Below are positions 7,572-15,248 of a stretch of 25,535 nt of DNA, one piece after another. A program made the position numbers and the translations under genes. Under the pieces are notes generated by a model. That model had not been told where the DNA came from and ran no database searches. It saw only the letters and a list, made by a program, of their open reading frames with translations. Every line of letters begins with the position of its first letter. Positions within the stretch are counted from its first letter, which is position 1. The stretch is from an uncultured Treponema sp. (GTDB taxonomy: Bacteria; Spirochaetota; Spirochaetia; Treponematales; Treponemataceae): positions 1 through 25,535 of the forward strand of contig CAJOQA010000198.1 of the NCBI GenBank assembly GCA_905236465.1, written 5' to 3'.

Positions 7572-9518
7572 TTAAGCTTCTTCCACTATTTTTAGTATTT
7601 CCTTCCAGAACTTTTGGGCTTTTGCGGCACCTATGCCGTAACAGTCCATTAAGGAAGGAAGGTTTGCGGGTTTCCTATCTGCAATATCGTACAAGGACTT
7701 ATCACCAAATATAATGTAAGGCGGTACATTCATCTCTTCTGCCATCTGCCGCCTCCACTTGCGCAATTTTTCTGCAATACGTAAAGCCTTATCGTCATTT
7801 TCTATTTTTTGAGCAGCTGGGGCAGAAGAAGACGCCCCTTTTATTTTAGGAAATGCCATACCGACTCTTTTTTCCTTACCGGTAAAATCAACAGGTAGCT
7901 CTACTGTCCTCCGCTCTTTTAATGAAGCATGTCCTAATGCCGTAAGTTCCAAAACCCCATAATCTGAAGATTTACTTAAATACCCAGCATCAAGCAGACA
8001 GGAATTAAGCTCTAGCCAATCATCCCTAGACAGTTCATGCCCTATTCCCCAGGTGCTAAGGTTATTGTCCCCATTTTCAAATATACGTTTGTTTTTAGAC
8101 CCCAAAAGAACATCTATTATGTAGCTAGCCCCGAACTTCTGCTTAGTCCGCAAAATACAGGACATATATTTTTGCACAGGAATTGTTACATCTTTGTTTT
8201 TTATGGGTCCCCTTGTGCAAAGGTCACAGCAACAGGTGCTTTCTTCAGGAAAATAGGCCTGCCCAAAATAAGACAAAAGCTGCTGTCTGCGGCAGGTCTT
8301 TGCCTGGGCATACCTTACCATTCCTTGCAAAAGCCTTTCAGCCTGCTCAGGGTCAGCTGAATCTTCAAAAAAGTAGCGGATTTTATGCAAGTCACCATAG
8401 CTATATAAAAGAAGGGCTGAAGAAGGAAGTCCGTCCCTGCCTGCCCGCCCTATTTCCTGATAATATTGTTCTATAGATTTGGGCATATCGTAATGTATGA
8501 CAAAACGGACATTCGGCTTATTGATTCCCATACCAAAGGCTACAGTTGCAACCATAATATCAACTTTATCATTTATAAAGTCGTTTTGATGCTCTGCACG
8601 GGCAGTATCACTCAAACCTGCATGGTAACATTCAGCATTAAAGCCCCTTTCTTGAAGGCTTTGCGTAAGCTCATCAACCTGCCGCCTAGAAAAACAGTAG
8701 ATTATGCCGCTTTCATTGGGGTGTGACCGCAAAAAATCTATAACCTGAGACTGGGGGTTATCCTTTTTTCTTACCTCTAGATAAAGATTAGGCCTGTTAA
8801 AGCTAGAAACAAGAACAGCAGGTTCCTCCATTTTAAGGTTTCTTATAATATCCTTCTGAACCTGCTTGGTTGCGGTTGCAGTAAGGGCTAGGCAGACTGC
8901 GCGGGGAAATTGCTCTCGAATAGAAGCAATCTCCATGTAGTCCGGCCTGAAATCATGCCCCCATTCACTTATGCAGTGGGCTTCATCTATGGTAATACAG
9001 CTTAGGGTTACATTTTTAGAATGTAAAATGGACTGGACCCTGCCGGTATTAAGCCCTTCAGGCGAGACATACAGGAGCTTCACCTTGCCCTTCAGAATCC
9101 TTTCTACAGAATCCTCGTATTCTTCATGGCTTAAGGAAGAGTTTAAAAAGACAGCCTCAACCCCTGCCCCGTCAAGCTGAAAAACCTGGTCCTGCATAAG
9201 GGCAATCAGGGGGGAAACTACTACGGTTATACCTTCCAGCAGCAAAGCAGGTAGCTGATAGCAGATAGACTTTCCCCCTCCAGTCGGCATAACGGCAAGG
9301 GTGTCCCTTCCGTCCAAAACATTCTGAATCACTTCTTTTTGCATAGGCCTAAAGGAATCGTAGCCAAAAACACTTTTTAGAACTTCTTCCGGCTTTTTCC
9401 CCCTGCAAACAGAATCTGCGTCAATATATTCATCCGCACTGTCAGAAAAAACAAGTGCAGCCTGCGATGAAATGCTTCTAATTGTTCCCATAAGCCAATT
9501 ATAACTGACTTCATTCAT
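7572..9518 (-). CDS. recQ: ATP-dependent DNA helicase RecQ
   Basis: RecQ is a 3'-5' superfamily 2 helicase in recombination and fork repair. All expected parts are present in 648 residues: Walker A TGGGKS at 79-84, the DEAH box at 178-181 in TIDEAHCISEWGHDFRP (including the aromatic-rich loop), LTATAT at about 212-217, the arginine-finger motif QEIGRAGRDG, the RQC zinc-binding Cys cluster (CRRQQLL then CCCDLC), and a C-terminal HRDC domain at about 573-645 (PPYIIFGDKSLYDIA). The N-terminus carries about 45 residues ahead of the usual helicase start, including SSQAALVFSDSADEYIDADS, so a shorter internal start is possible. The ATG at 9518 has a ribosome-binding site (AGAGGAAA) about 11 bases upstream, which supports the long form. 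No operon partner. Confidence 0.95.
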   Translation of the reverse strand: MNEVSYNWLMGTIRSISSQAALVFSDSADEYIDADSVCRGKKPEEVLKSVFGYDSFRPMQKEVIQNVLDGRDTLAVMPTGGGKSICYQLPALLLEGITVVVSPLIALMQDQVFQLDGAGVEAVFLNSSLSHEEYEDSVERILKGKVKLLYVSPEGLNTGRVQSILHSKNVTLSCITIDEAHCISEWGHDFRPDYMEIASIREQFPRAVCLALTATATKQVQKDIIRNLKMEEPAVLVSSFNRPNLYLEVRKKDNPQSQVIDFLRSHPNESGIIYCFSRRQVDELTQSLQERGFNAECYHAGLSDTARAEHQNDFINDKVDIMVATVAFGMGINKPNVRFVIHYDMPKSIEQYYQEIGRAGRDGLPSSALLLYSYGDLHKIRYFFEDSADPEQAERLLQGMVRYAQAKTCRRQQLLSYFGQAYFPEESTCCCDLCTRGPIKNKDVTIPVQKYMSCILRTKQKFGASYIIDVLLGSKNKRIFENGDNNLSTWGIGHELSRDDWLELNSCLLDAGYLSKSSDYGVLELTALGHASLKERRTVELPVDFTGKEKRVGMAFPKIKGASSSAPAAQKIENDDKALRIAEKLRKWRRQMAEEMNVPPYIIFGDKSLYDIADRKPANLPSLMDCYGIGAAKAQKFWKEILKIVEEA

Positions 9519-9534
9519 TTATTCAAATTTCCTC

Positions 9535-9563
9535 TTGCATAAAAAAAATCATTCTGTTATACT
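9535..9563 (+). promoter_or_regulatory. Promoter of tRNA-Leu
   Basis: TTGCAT (9535-9540) is followed after exactly 17 bp by TATACT (9558-9563), with a TG (9555-9556) one base before the -10. The predicted transcription start is about four bases before the mature tRNA 5' end. Confidence 0.7.
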
Positions 9564-9573
9564 GCTATTACTT

Positions 9574-9656
9574 GCCGGCTTGGTGGAATGGTAGACACGA
9601 AAGACTCAAAATCTTTTGCCAGCAATGGTGTCAGAGTTCAAGTCTCTGAGCCGGTA
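9574..9656 (+). tRNA. tRNA-Leu (anticodon CAA)
   Basis: This 83-base class II tRNA has a seven-pair acceptor stem (GCCGGCT / AGCCGGT, with a G-U at the first pair), a D arm closed by GTG/CAC, and an anticodon stem AAAGA/TCTTT around the loop CTCAAAA, giving anticodon CAA (reads UUG). A long variable arm (GCC...GGT) and a T arm CAGAG-TTCAAGT-CTCTG follow. The discriminator base is A, and the 3' CCA is not encoded (TCAG follows), so CCA-adding enzyme is needed. It has its own promoter and terminator. Confidence 0.95.
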
Positions 9657-9662
9657 TCAGTT

Positions 9663-9693
9663 AACCGCTTGAAAATTTCAAGCGGTTTTTTTT
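9663..9693 (+). terminator. Intrinsic terminator after tRNA-Leu
   Basis: A perfect 12-bp inverted repeat (AACCGCTTGAAA / TTTCAAGCGGTT, one base between arms, so the innermost pairs open into the loop) is followed by a run of T. It lies seven bases after the tRNA. It may also help to end comM transcripts arriving from the other side, though on that strand the T run is short. Confidence 0.85.
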
Positions 9694-9697
9694 ATTT

Positions 9698-11230
9698 TTA
9701 CAGCCAATCCCCCTGATTTTTTCTATAGCCTACAGCTTCAGCCATAGAAGATGCATCAATTTTATCTAACCCTGACATATCAGCAATGGTCCTGGCCGTT
9801 TTTAAGACGGAAGCCCTAGCCCTTGGGGAAAAGTCATATTTTTCACAGGCACTTTGCAAAATAATGCCTGCTTCCCCATCACTTTTACAAAATTCCTCTA
9901 TTTCTAACGGGGAAAGGTTAGAATTTAGCTTTCCCTGCCTTTTTCTTTCCCTACTGACAGCTAGCGCAATACTTTTTCTAAGCTGACTTGTAGAAAAGCA
10001 CTGTCCGTCTTCAGAATGGCCCCCTACGTGAACCCGTAAGTCAACCCTGTCTAGCAAAGGCCCCGAAAACTTTTTCCAATACTGTTCAATGGACCGTGCG
10101 GAACACAGGCAAATCTTGTCCTGAGAACCGTAAAAACCACAGGGGCAGGGGTTTGTTGCCATTAAAAGCTGAAAATCGGCAGGGTAGCAGGTAGAACGGC
10201 CAGCCCTGCTTAGCGTTATAGAGCCCCCCTCCAAGGGAACCCGTAGCATTTGCAATACAGAGGATTTAAATTCTGCCGCCTCATCTAAAAAGAGGACCCC
10301 CTTATGGGCAAGAGAAATTTCCCCTGGCAGGCACTTAGGGCCACCCCCGCACATACCTTCTATGGTAGCAGTCTGATGGGGCTGCCTAAATGGGGGAATC
10401 CTAAGCAAGGGGGTCACAGCAGGCAAAAGTCCTGCAATAGAATAAATTCGCGTAAGGCTTGCCGCATCCTCAAAAGAAAGCAGAGGAAGCAGTTGGGGGA
10501 ACTTTTGCAGGGAAAGGGTTTTACCGCAACCTGGAGGCCCGTAAGCTAACAAATTATGACCTCCGGCGGCGGCAATCTGTAAGGCCCTGATCAAAAAGCC
10601 CTGATTTTTTACCAAAGAAAAATCTTCTTCCGCATTTTCTGCTAAAAAATACACCCCGTCTAGGCAAACGGCATCTTGGGGTATGCCAGACAATAGCATA
10701 TCTGAAGGAGATTCTTTTAGGCAAACAAAAAGATCTTTTTTTTCTAGAGCCTCAAAGGCATCTTTTAATGAAAGGGCACCAAAAACATTCATACCCCGAA
10801 CTTCCAAGGCTTCCCTTTCATTTGCCTTAGGAACGATGCAAAAGTTTATCCCCTTAGACAAGGCGGTGGAAACTGCGGCATGGATACCCTTCACCGGCCT
10901 GATTTTTCCGTTAAGCTCAAGTTCCCCCATAACAAGAATCTTTTCCCCGCAACATTCTTCCTTGGCCTGCAAGACTGCCAAAGCCAAAGCTAAGTCAAAA
11001 CCAGCCCCTTCTTTTTTCAGGTCAGCAGGAGACAAGCTTATAAGAACCCTTTCTGGCGGGAAATCAAAGCCGGAATTCAATATGGCACTCCGCATCCTTT
11101 CCCGTGACTCCTTGACGGTTCCATCAGCTAAACCCACTATGTCAATAGCCGGTATCCCTCTTCTTAAGTCTACTTCAACACTAACAAGGCTTCCCTCATA
11201 CCCAAAGGGGGAAAAACTGTATATGCCCAT
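9698..11230 (-). CDS. comM: ComM/YifB family Mg-chelatase-like AAA ATPase
   Basis: In Gram-negative transformers ComM is a hexameric helicase that drives branch migration during integration of incoming DNA; it is also found in many non-transforming bacteria. The protein has the N-terminal ChlI-like (Lon-protease-fold) domain (SVEVDLRRGIPAIDIVGLAD), Walker A YGPPGCGKT, Walker B LFLDEAAEF, the zinc-type ATNPCPCGFYG motif, and the C-terminal Mg-chelatase domain (SPRARASVLKTARTIADM). I place the start at ATG 11230 (MGIYSFSPFGYEGS, 510 residues). The upstream in-frame GTG at 11236 touches the ribosome-binding site GGGGAG and cannot use it, whereas the ATG is well spaced. A palindrome lies immediately upstream of that site. 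Confidence 0.93.
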   Translation of the reverse strand: MGIYSFSPFGYEGSLVSVEVDLRRGIPAIDIVGLADGTVKESRERMRSAILNSGFDFPPERVLISLSPADLKKEGAGFDLALALAVLQAKEECCGEKILVMGELELNGKIRPVKGIHAAVSTALSKGINFCIVPKANEREALEVRGMNVFGALSLKDAFEALEKKDLFVCLKESPSDMLLSGIPQDAVCLDGVYFLAENAEEDFSLVKNQGFLIRALQIAAAGGHNLLAYGPPGCGKTLSLQKFPQLLPLLSFEDAASLTRIYSIAGLLPAVTPLLRIPPFRQPHQTATIEGMCGGGPKCLPGEISLAHKGVLFLDEAAEFKSSVLQMLRVPLEGGSITLSRAGRSTCYPADFQLLMATNPCPCGFYGSQDKICLCSARSIEQYWKKFSGPLLDRVDLRVHVGGHSEDGQCFSTSQLRKSIALAVSRERKRQGKLNSNLSPLEIEEFCKSDGEAGIILQSACEKYDFSPRARASVLKTARTIADMSGLDKIDASSMAEAVGYRKNQGDWL

Positions 11231-11240
11231 AAACACTCCC

Positions 11241-11258
11241 CGTACACAATTTTGTACG
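11241..11258 (-). promoter_or_regulatory. Palindrome at the comM ribosome-binding site
   Basis: An 18-bp near-palindrome reads CGTACA-AAATTG-TGTACG on the minus strand. In RNA it makes a six-pair hairpin whose 3' arm ends exactly where the GGGGAG ribosome-binding site of comM begins. It could be a repressor operator or a leader hairpin. Neither is shown. Confidence 0.4.
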
Positions 11259-11319
11259 TTTAAAAATATCTATTAATATATATCACCTCAATTTTTCATT
11301 TTTCCTGAATTTTTAACCC

Positions 11320-11348
11320 TTGAATAGAATAAAAAGTCGTGTTATCAT
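11320..11348 (+). promoter_or_regulatory. Promoter of the solute-binding protein gene
   Basis: TTGAAT (11320-11325) and TATCAT (11343-11348) are separated by exactly 17 bp, with an extended -10 TG at 11340-11341. The predicted leader is about 13 bases to the ATG at 11368. The TTG of this -35 box is also an in-frame possible start, which I reject for that reason. Confidence 0.65.
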
Positions 11349-11367
11349 AGTTAATAGAGTTTATTCT

Positions 11368-12897
11368 ATGAAGAATTTAAAAATTATTATTCCACTAGTG
11401 TGTTTTTTAGCTTTTTGCTCACTTTTTTTTATAAAAAGCATAGACGATATATCTGAACATGTAACACTTACATATTTGACCACTGGTAACATTCCTCAAA
11501 ATAATGCTACAGAAGAGATTTTAAAGGAACTTAATAAAGTCTTAACTCGTAAGGCAAACGCAGAACTTAAGATTAGGTATGTCCCTTGGGACCAATATAT
11601 AAAAACATACAACTCAATAATAGAAGCAAAAGATGGTTCTGTGGATTTGGTCTGTACGGCAACAGATTGGTTGGATGCTTGGCCAAATGCCCAAAAAGGC
11701 CTCTATCTACCGCTTTCTAGGAACATGATAAAGAGAAATGCACCTATGACATTTGCCACAATTCCGCAGGAACATTGGGACTTGTGCAAACTGGACAATA
11801 AAATCTATTTTATTCCCGAAGACAACTATGCCCAGTGGATTAACCACGGTTTTATGTACCGCAAGGATTGGGCAAAAGAGGCAGGGCTGATATTCGGAAT
11901 TCATAGTTGGGGCGACCTTACACAGTATTTTGAGCATATAAGAAAAAACAGGCCTAACGTGATTCCTTGGGATGTCAAAGGGCTTTCAACTGATTATACT
12001 GCAATTGGCTATATAGTTTCAAAATCGGATTATATTCCACTTGAGGGAATTTCTACAACACATATGTTCGGGGTAAACAAACAAAAATTCAACAGGATTT
12101 ATTCCCCCATTATTGAAGGGAATGAATTTATTGAATATGCAAAACTAATGCGCTATTGGGCTTCAATAGGAGTTTGGAGAGAAAATTTTAGCGAAACAAA
12201 AAATACAGACAACAGGAAAGAGTTTTATCAGGGAAAAACAGCGGTAGACCAGCACCACACACAAACCTGGTACACAATAGTGTGCCCTAGAATGACTAAA
12301 ATGCAATCTGGATCTAACTGCTCTTTCTTTTGGTTTGGAGAAGAAAGAAAAAATCTAACGAGAACAAGCATTACACACGGTGCGATGGCTATCTCGGCAG
12401 CTAGCAAAAATCCTGAAAGGGCTCTTAAAGTGTACGACTTACTTAGAAACGATCCTGAATGTTACTATCTTATAAATTATGGAATTAAGGGCAAACAGTA
12501 CATAATCAACAAGGAGGGCTACAGGGAGCATCCTGTTGGCTACGATGCAAACAAGGACTCCTTTGACCTAAACTTTTGGTGGGGAAGAAATGATAACCTA
12601 GAAATTAGGGATTCTGAATCTTCTTGGGACAAGTACGACCAAATCACAGAACTTTACAATGAATATGCTATAGACTCTCCCTACACTAACCTTGTCTGGG
12701 ACTTAACAAATATTTCCGACGAAGTAAAAAAACTTAATTCACTTTGGAACGAATACATGCCCCTTATCTGCTTTGGAAAAGCAGATGATCCAGAGTTTTA
12801 TGTTCAGCGCTTTAGGAATGAACTTAAGCAGGCAGGAATCGAAACAGTCCTTAACGAACTGCAAATGCAGCTTAACTCATTCAACGCTAAAAAATGA
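11368..12897 (+). CDS. Extracellular solute-binding protein with DUF3502-type C-terminus (ABC sugar uptake)
   Basis: This 509-residue protein is a family 1 solute-binding protein, the part of an ABC importer that captures a sugar outside the inner membrane. The N-terminus (MKNLKIIIPLVCFLAFCSLFF) is a signal or anchor segment. The body reads YLTTGNIPQN...LNKVLTRKANAELKIRYVPWDQY, typical of LplA-like proteins. The C-terminus (DPEFYVQRFRNELKQAGIE then LNELQMQLNSF) matches the DUF3502 pattern. A Cys at 18 follows LAF, a poor lipobox, and the hydrophobic stretch continues beyond it, so lipid attachment is uncertain. No permease or ATPase genes adjoin, so it is an orphan or works with a transporter elsewhere. 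The start is ATG 11368, not an in-frame TTG inside the promoter. Its last 21 bases overlap the convergent PHP gene. Confidence 0.85.
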   Translation: MKNLKIIIPLVCFLAFCSLFFIKSIDDISEHVTLTYLTTGNIPQNNATEEILKELNKVLTRKANAELKIRYVPWDQYIKTYNSIIEAKDGSVDLVCTATDWLDAWPNAQKGLYLPLSRNMIKRNAPMTFATIPQEHWDLCKLDNKIYFIPEDNYAQWINHGFMYRKDWAKEAGLIFGIHSWGDLTQYFEHIRKNRPNVIPWDVKGLSTDYTAIGYIVSKSDYIPLEGISTTHMFGVNKQKFNRIYSPIIEGNEFIEYAKLMRYWASIGVWRENFSETKNTDNRKEFYQGKTAVDQHHTQTWYTIVCPRMTKMQSGSNCSFFWFGEERKNLTRTSITHGAMAISAASKNPERALKVYDLLRNDPECYYLINYGIKGKQYIINKEGYREHPVGYDANKDSFDLNFWWGRNDNLEIRDSESSWDKYDQITELYNEYAIDSPYTNLVWDLTNISDEVKKLNSLWNEYMPLICFGKADDPEFYVQRFRNELKQAGIETVLNELQMQLNSFNAKK

Positions 12898-13761
12898 ATG
12901 GTCATCGCCATTGTGTATTCTTTTTAAGGCAACTTCAAGTTCTTCTTGCCAAAAGCGATCGTTTATTTTGCTTTTACCCGCTGTCTGGCCAATTTTCCTG
13001 TCTGCCCTGACTTTTTCACCGTGAAAGTCACTGCCAGCTGTAACAATAAGACCCATAGAATGGGCAATTTTTTCTAAGCGCTCAGCTTCTGAAATCCTGA
13101 CCCCAGGATGCCAGGCTTCAAATCCCTTTACGCCACTATCAGCAATATCCCTAAGAACACCTTCCAGCCTCCCCCAAGAAACATACATTGAAAGAGGATG
13201 GGCTTGAACTGGTATGCCACCAGAACTTTCTATTGCCATAACAGCTTCATTTAAATCCGCACCCACTCGGTCTACATAGCAGGGCCGGCCTTTTGCAAAG
13301 TAGCGGTCAAAAGCCTGCTGGGGATTTTTTATCATTCCCTTTTCCACCATTACTTTTGCAAAGTGGGGGCGACCAACATTTTCTGTGTTAAACTTTTCGC
13401 TGACTTCCTCGTAACTGATATTTACACCAGCCTCCTGTAGCTTTAAGGCCATTTTTTTATTTCTATTGATTCTTTCTTCCCGTAAGAAATTAATTATTGC
13501 CCTAAGCTCTTTAGAGCATTTTTTTAAGCCCAAGCCCAAAAGATGAAATTCGCCAGTGGGCCATTGGATGCTCACTTCTATTCCAGGAACAAAAACAAGG
13601 CCCGCTTTTTTAGCGGCCTCCTGCCCTTCTGCAAGACCTGCAACTGTGTCATGGTCCGTTATAGCTAAAACTGAAATTCCTTTTTTTGACGCAAAGTCAA
13701 CCAAATCGCTTGGACTTAAGGCACCATCCGATGCTGTGGAATGTGTGTGTAAATCAATCAT
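12877..13761 (-). CDS. PHP-domain phosphoesterase (TrpH/YciV, RNase AM-like)
   Basis: This 294-residue protein has the metal-binding pattern of the PHP superfamily: HTHSTASDG at the N-terminus, ITDHDTV, a Glu in PGIEVS, HLLGLG, a later His in VQAHPLSMY, and SDFHGE near the C-terminus. Its E. coli relative YciV (RNase AM) removes nucleotides from 5' RNA ends and dephosphorylates nucleoside 3',5'-bisphosphates, and a similar role is likely here. I start it at ATG 13761 (MIDLHTHS), which places the first His four residues in, as is usual. An upstream in-frame GTG at 13818 lies beyond the promoter's -35. Only 10 bases separate TATAAT from the ATG and there is no ribosome-binding site, so the mRNA should be nearly leaderless. 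Confidence 0.9.
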   Translation of the reverse strand: MIDLHTHSTASDGALSPSDLVDFASKKGISVLAITDHDTVAGLAEGQEAAKKAGLVFVPGIEVSIQWPTGEFHLLGLGLKKCSKELRAIINFLREERINRNKKMALKLQEAGVNISYEEVSEKFNTENVGRPHFAKVMVEKGMIKNPQQAFDRYFAKGRPCYVDRVGADLNEAVMAIESSGGIPVQAHPLSMYVSWGRLEGVLRDIADSGVKGFEAWHPGVRISEAERLEKIAHSMGLIVTAGSDFHGEKVRADRKIGQTAGKSKINDRFWQEELEVALKRIHNGDDHSFFSVE

Positions 13762-13771
13762 TTTTAAATCG

Positions 13772-13800
13772 ATTATATCAGAAAAATTCTTTTGTTTCAA
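13772..13800 (-). promoter_or_regulatory. Promoter of the PHP gene
   Basis: On the minus strand TTGAAA (13795-13800) and a perfect TATAAT (13772-13777) are exactly 17 bp apart, with TG one base before the -10. The predicted transcription start is about four bases before the ATG at 13761. Confidence 0.7.
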
Positions 13801-13806
13801 GAAAAA

Positions 13807-13835
13807 TGGAAATTTCACTAAAGTCGTGTTATACT
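13807..13835 (+). promoter_or_regulatory. Promoter of the Crp-like regulator gene
   Basis: TGGAAA (13807-13812), 17 bp, TATACT (13830-13835), with an extended -10 TG at 13827-13828. The PHP promoter's -35 is only seven bases away on the other strand. A leader of about 28 bases carries GAGGGG (13853-13858) as ribosome-binding site. Confidence 0.55.
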
Positions 13836-13869
13836 TATAATATCTTTACGTGCGAGGGGTAAACGTAGT

Positions 13870-15171
13870 ATGCCAAAGACTGTGTCTTATGCAAAAGGTT
13901 CTATAATCTACTTTGAAGGCGACAAGGATGACCGCATTTTCATTTTACAAAACGGTTCGCTTACCTTGTCTGAAACTGATATACAAACAGGAGAAGAAAA
14001 AAGAGAGCAATTACGCGCAGGTGAATTTTTTGGCGTAAAGAGCGCCCTTTCCCGGAATCCCCGCATAGAAACAGTCCGTTGCGCAAGTGATGTTCAAGTA
14101 GTTCAGCTGACTGTAAACGAATTTGAAAAAATCTTTAGCCAAAATCAGGCTGTTATGAAAAAAATGCTGGAGATTTTCAGCAAAAACCTAAAAGAACTGC
14201 ACGAAAAAACAAAAGTAGTCTTAAAAGCTAAAAATCCACAAGAAGCCGCTGATATAGGAATGTTGGCAACTGCAAAAGCATTTTTTGTAGACGAAAAATA
14301 CAAGACCGCGGCTGCCATTTGCGAAAGAATTTTGAAAAACTTTCCTGAAAGCCCCTCTGCTGAAGAGGCAAAAAAAGTTTTAAATGAATCTATGCTGAAT
14401 ATCGAAAAGCCCAGCAAAAAAAGGAAGTCAATAAGCGAAGAAGAAGTTACGGGTGGGGATGAGGCTGCCCTAAAGCAATTCTCGCTTTCTATTTTTGACC
14501 GCTTTTCAAAGAAGTATGAAAGTGGTGATGTTATTATTGCAGAATATGAAAAGGGAGACAATTTCTACTTGGTTCAATCAGGGGAAGTTCAAATTGAAAA
14601 GTGTATAAACGGAACAATGAAAAACCTTGCTATACTGCGACCTGGTGAAATTTTTGGAGAGCTAGAAGTTATAGACGGTCAAGACCGGACTGCAACCTGT
14701 ATTGCCCGTACCCCAGTTTCTTGTTTGGAATTTGGCAGTTCAAATTTTCAAAGCCTTGTTGTTGCAAATGCCCAAATAGTTATGAGCGTTTTAAAAGCTA
14801 TTTCCCGCCGCATTTACGAACAAAGAAGAGAAATCAGGACCCTTACCATTGAGGATTTACAGGCCCGCATAGCAGATATTTTCCTGATGTACAACGAAAT
14901 GAACCCCTTCATTCCGGATCCTGATGCAGAGCCTACAGATCAAAGGAAATTCAACCTGACAATAACCGATATTGCTAGATGGGCCGCTATAAACCCCGAT
15001 TCCGCCAGGGACGAATTGAATAAATTTGTCTCTAAGAGCAAAATAGAAATCTACGATGACTACATGATTATAAAAAATATCATGGATATGAAGAGAACGG
15101 TAGATGCCTATAATGCAAATATGGAAGTTAAAAAAGATGAGCAGGCCGCAAAGGCAGCTGTAAAGCAATAA
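13870..15171 (+). CDS. Two-domain cyclic-nucleotide-binding regulator with Crp-type DNA-binding region
   Basis: This 433-residue protein is about twice the length of a Crp/Fnr regulator. It has a first cNMP-binding fold (about 5-110), a helical, TPR-like linker (about 125-175) and a second cNMP fold (about 210-320). A helix-turn-helix follows at about 361-395 (FNLTITDIARWAAINPDSARDELNKF), then a charged tail. The second fold keeps a phosphate-binding cassette (FGELEVIDGQDRTATC, Glu264, Arg273, Thr274) and may bind cAMP, cGMP or a similar ligand. The first has FFGVKSALSRNPRIETV, without the key Glu, and is probably ligand-blind. It is likely a transcription factor. It leads a same-strand run of five genes, with a 77-base gap and a structured region before the next one. 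Confidence 0.82.
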   Translation: MPKTVSYAKGSIIYFEGDKDDRIFILQNGSLTLSETDIQTGEEKREQLRAGEFFGVKSALSRNPRIETVRCASDVQVVQLTVNEFEKIFSQNQAVMKKMLEIFSKNLKELHEKTKVVLKAKNPQEAADIGMLATAKAFFVDEKYKTAAAICERILKNFPESPSAEEAKKVLNESMLNIEKPSKKRKSISEEEVTGGDEAALKQFSLSIFDRFSKKYESGDVIIAEYEKGDNFYLVQSGEVQIEKCINGTMKNLAILRPGEIFGELEVIDGQDRTATCIARTPVSCLEFGSSNFQSLVVANAQIVMSVLKAISRRIYEQRREIRTLTIEDLQARIADIFLMYNEMNPFIPDPDAEPTDQRKFNLTITDIARWAAINPDSARDELNKFVSKSKIEIYDDYMIIKNIMDMKRTVDAYNANMEVKKDEQAAKAAVKQ

Positions 15172-15187
15172 AAATGCCGGTCTAAAA

Positions 15188-15245
15188 AGTCCCCCTTCTT
15201 GAGTAAAAGGGAAAAATACGGTACTCTTTACCAAAACGGGGGACT
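15188..15245 (+). promoter_or_regulatory. Dyad and possible promoter in front of the Lrp-type gene
   Basis: A perfect 8-bp inverted repeat, AGTCCCCC (15188-15195) and GGGGGACT (15238-15245), encloses a second one, GAGTA / TACTC. The right arm is itself the ribosome-binding site of the next gene. If transcription reads through from upstream, the RNA could hide that site. Between the arms TTGAGT (15199-15204) and TACTCT (15222-15227) stand 17 bp apart as a possible promoter; if that is used, the dyad would instead be a DNA operator. Confidence 0.45.
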
Positions 15246-15248
15246 AAA

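Noticed and set aside
11320..11367. TTG start adding 16 residues to the solute-binding protein
   Set aside because: The TTG is the -35 box itself, and the extension would spoil the signal segment.
13762..13818. GTG start adding 19 residues to the PHP protein
   Set aside because: It covers the promoter, and PHP proteins of this type begin just before the HTH motif.
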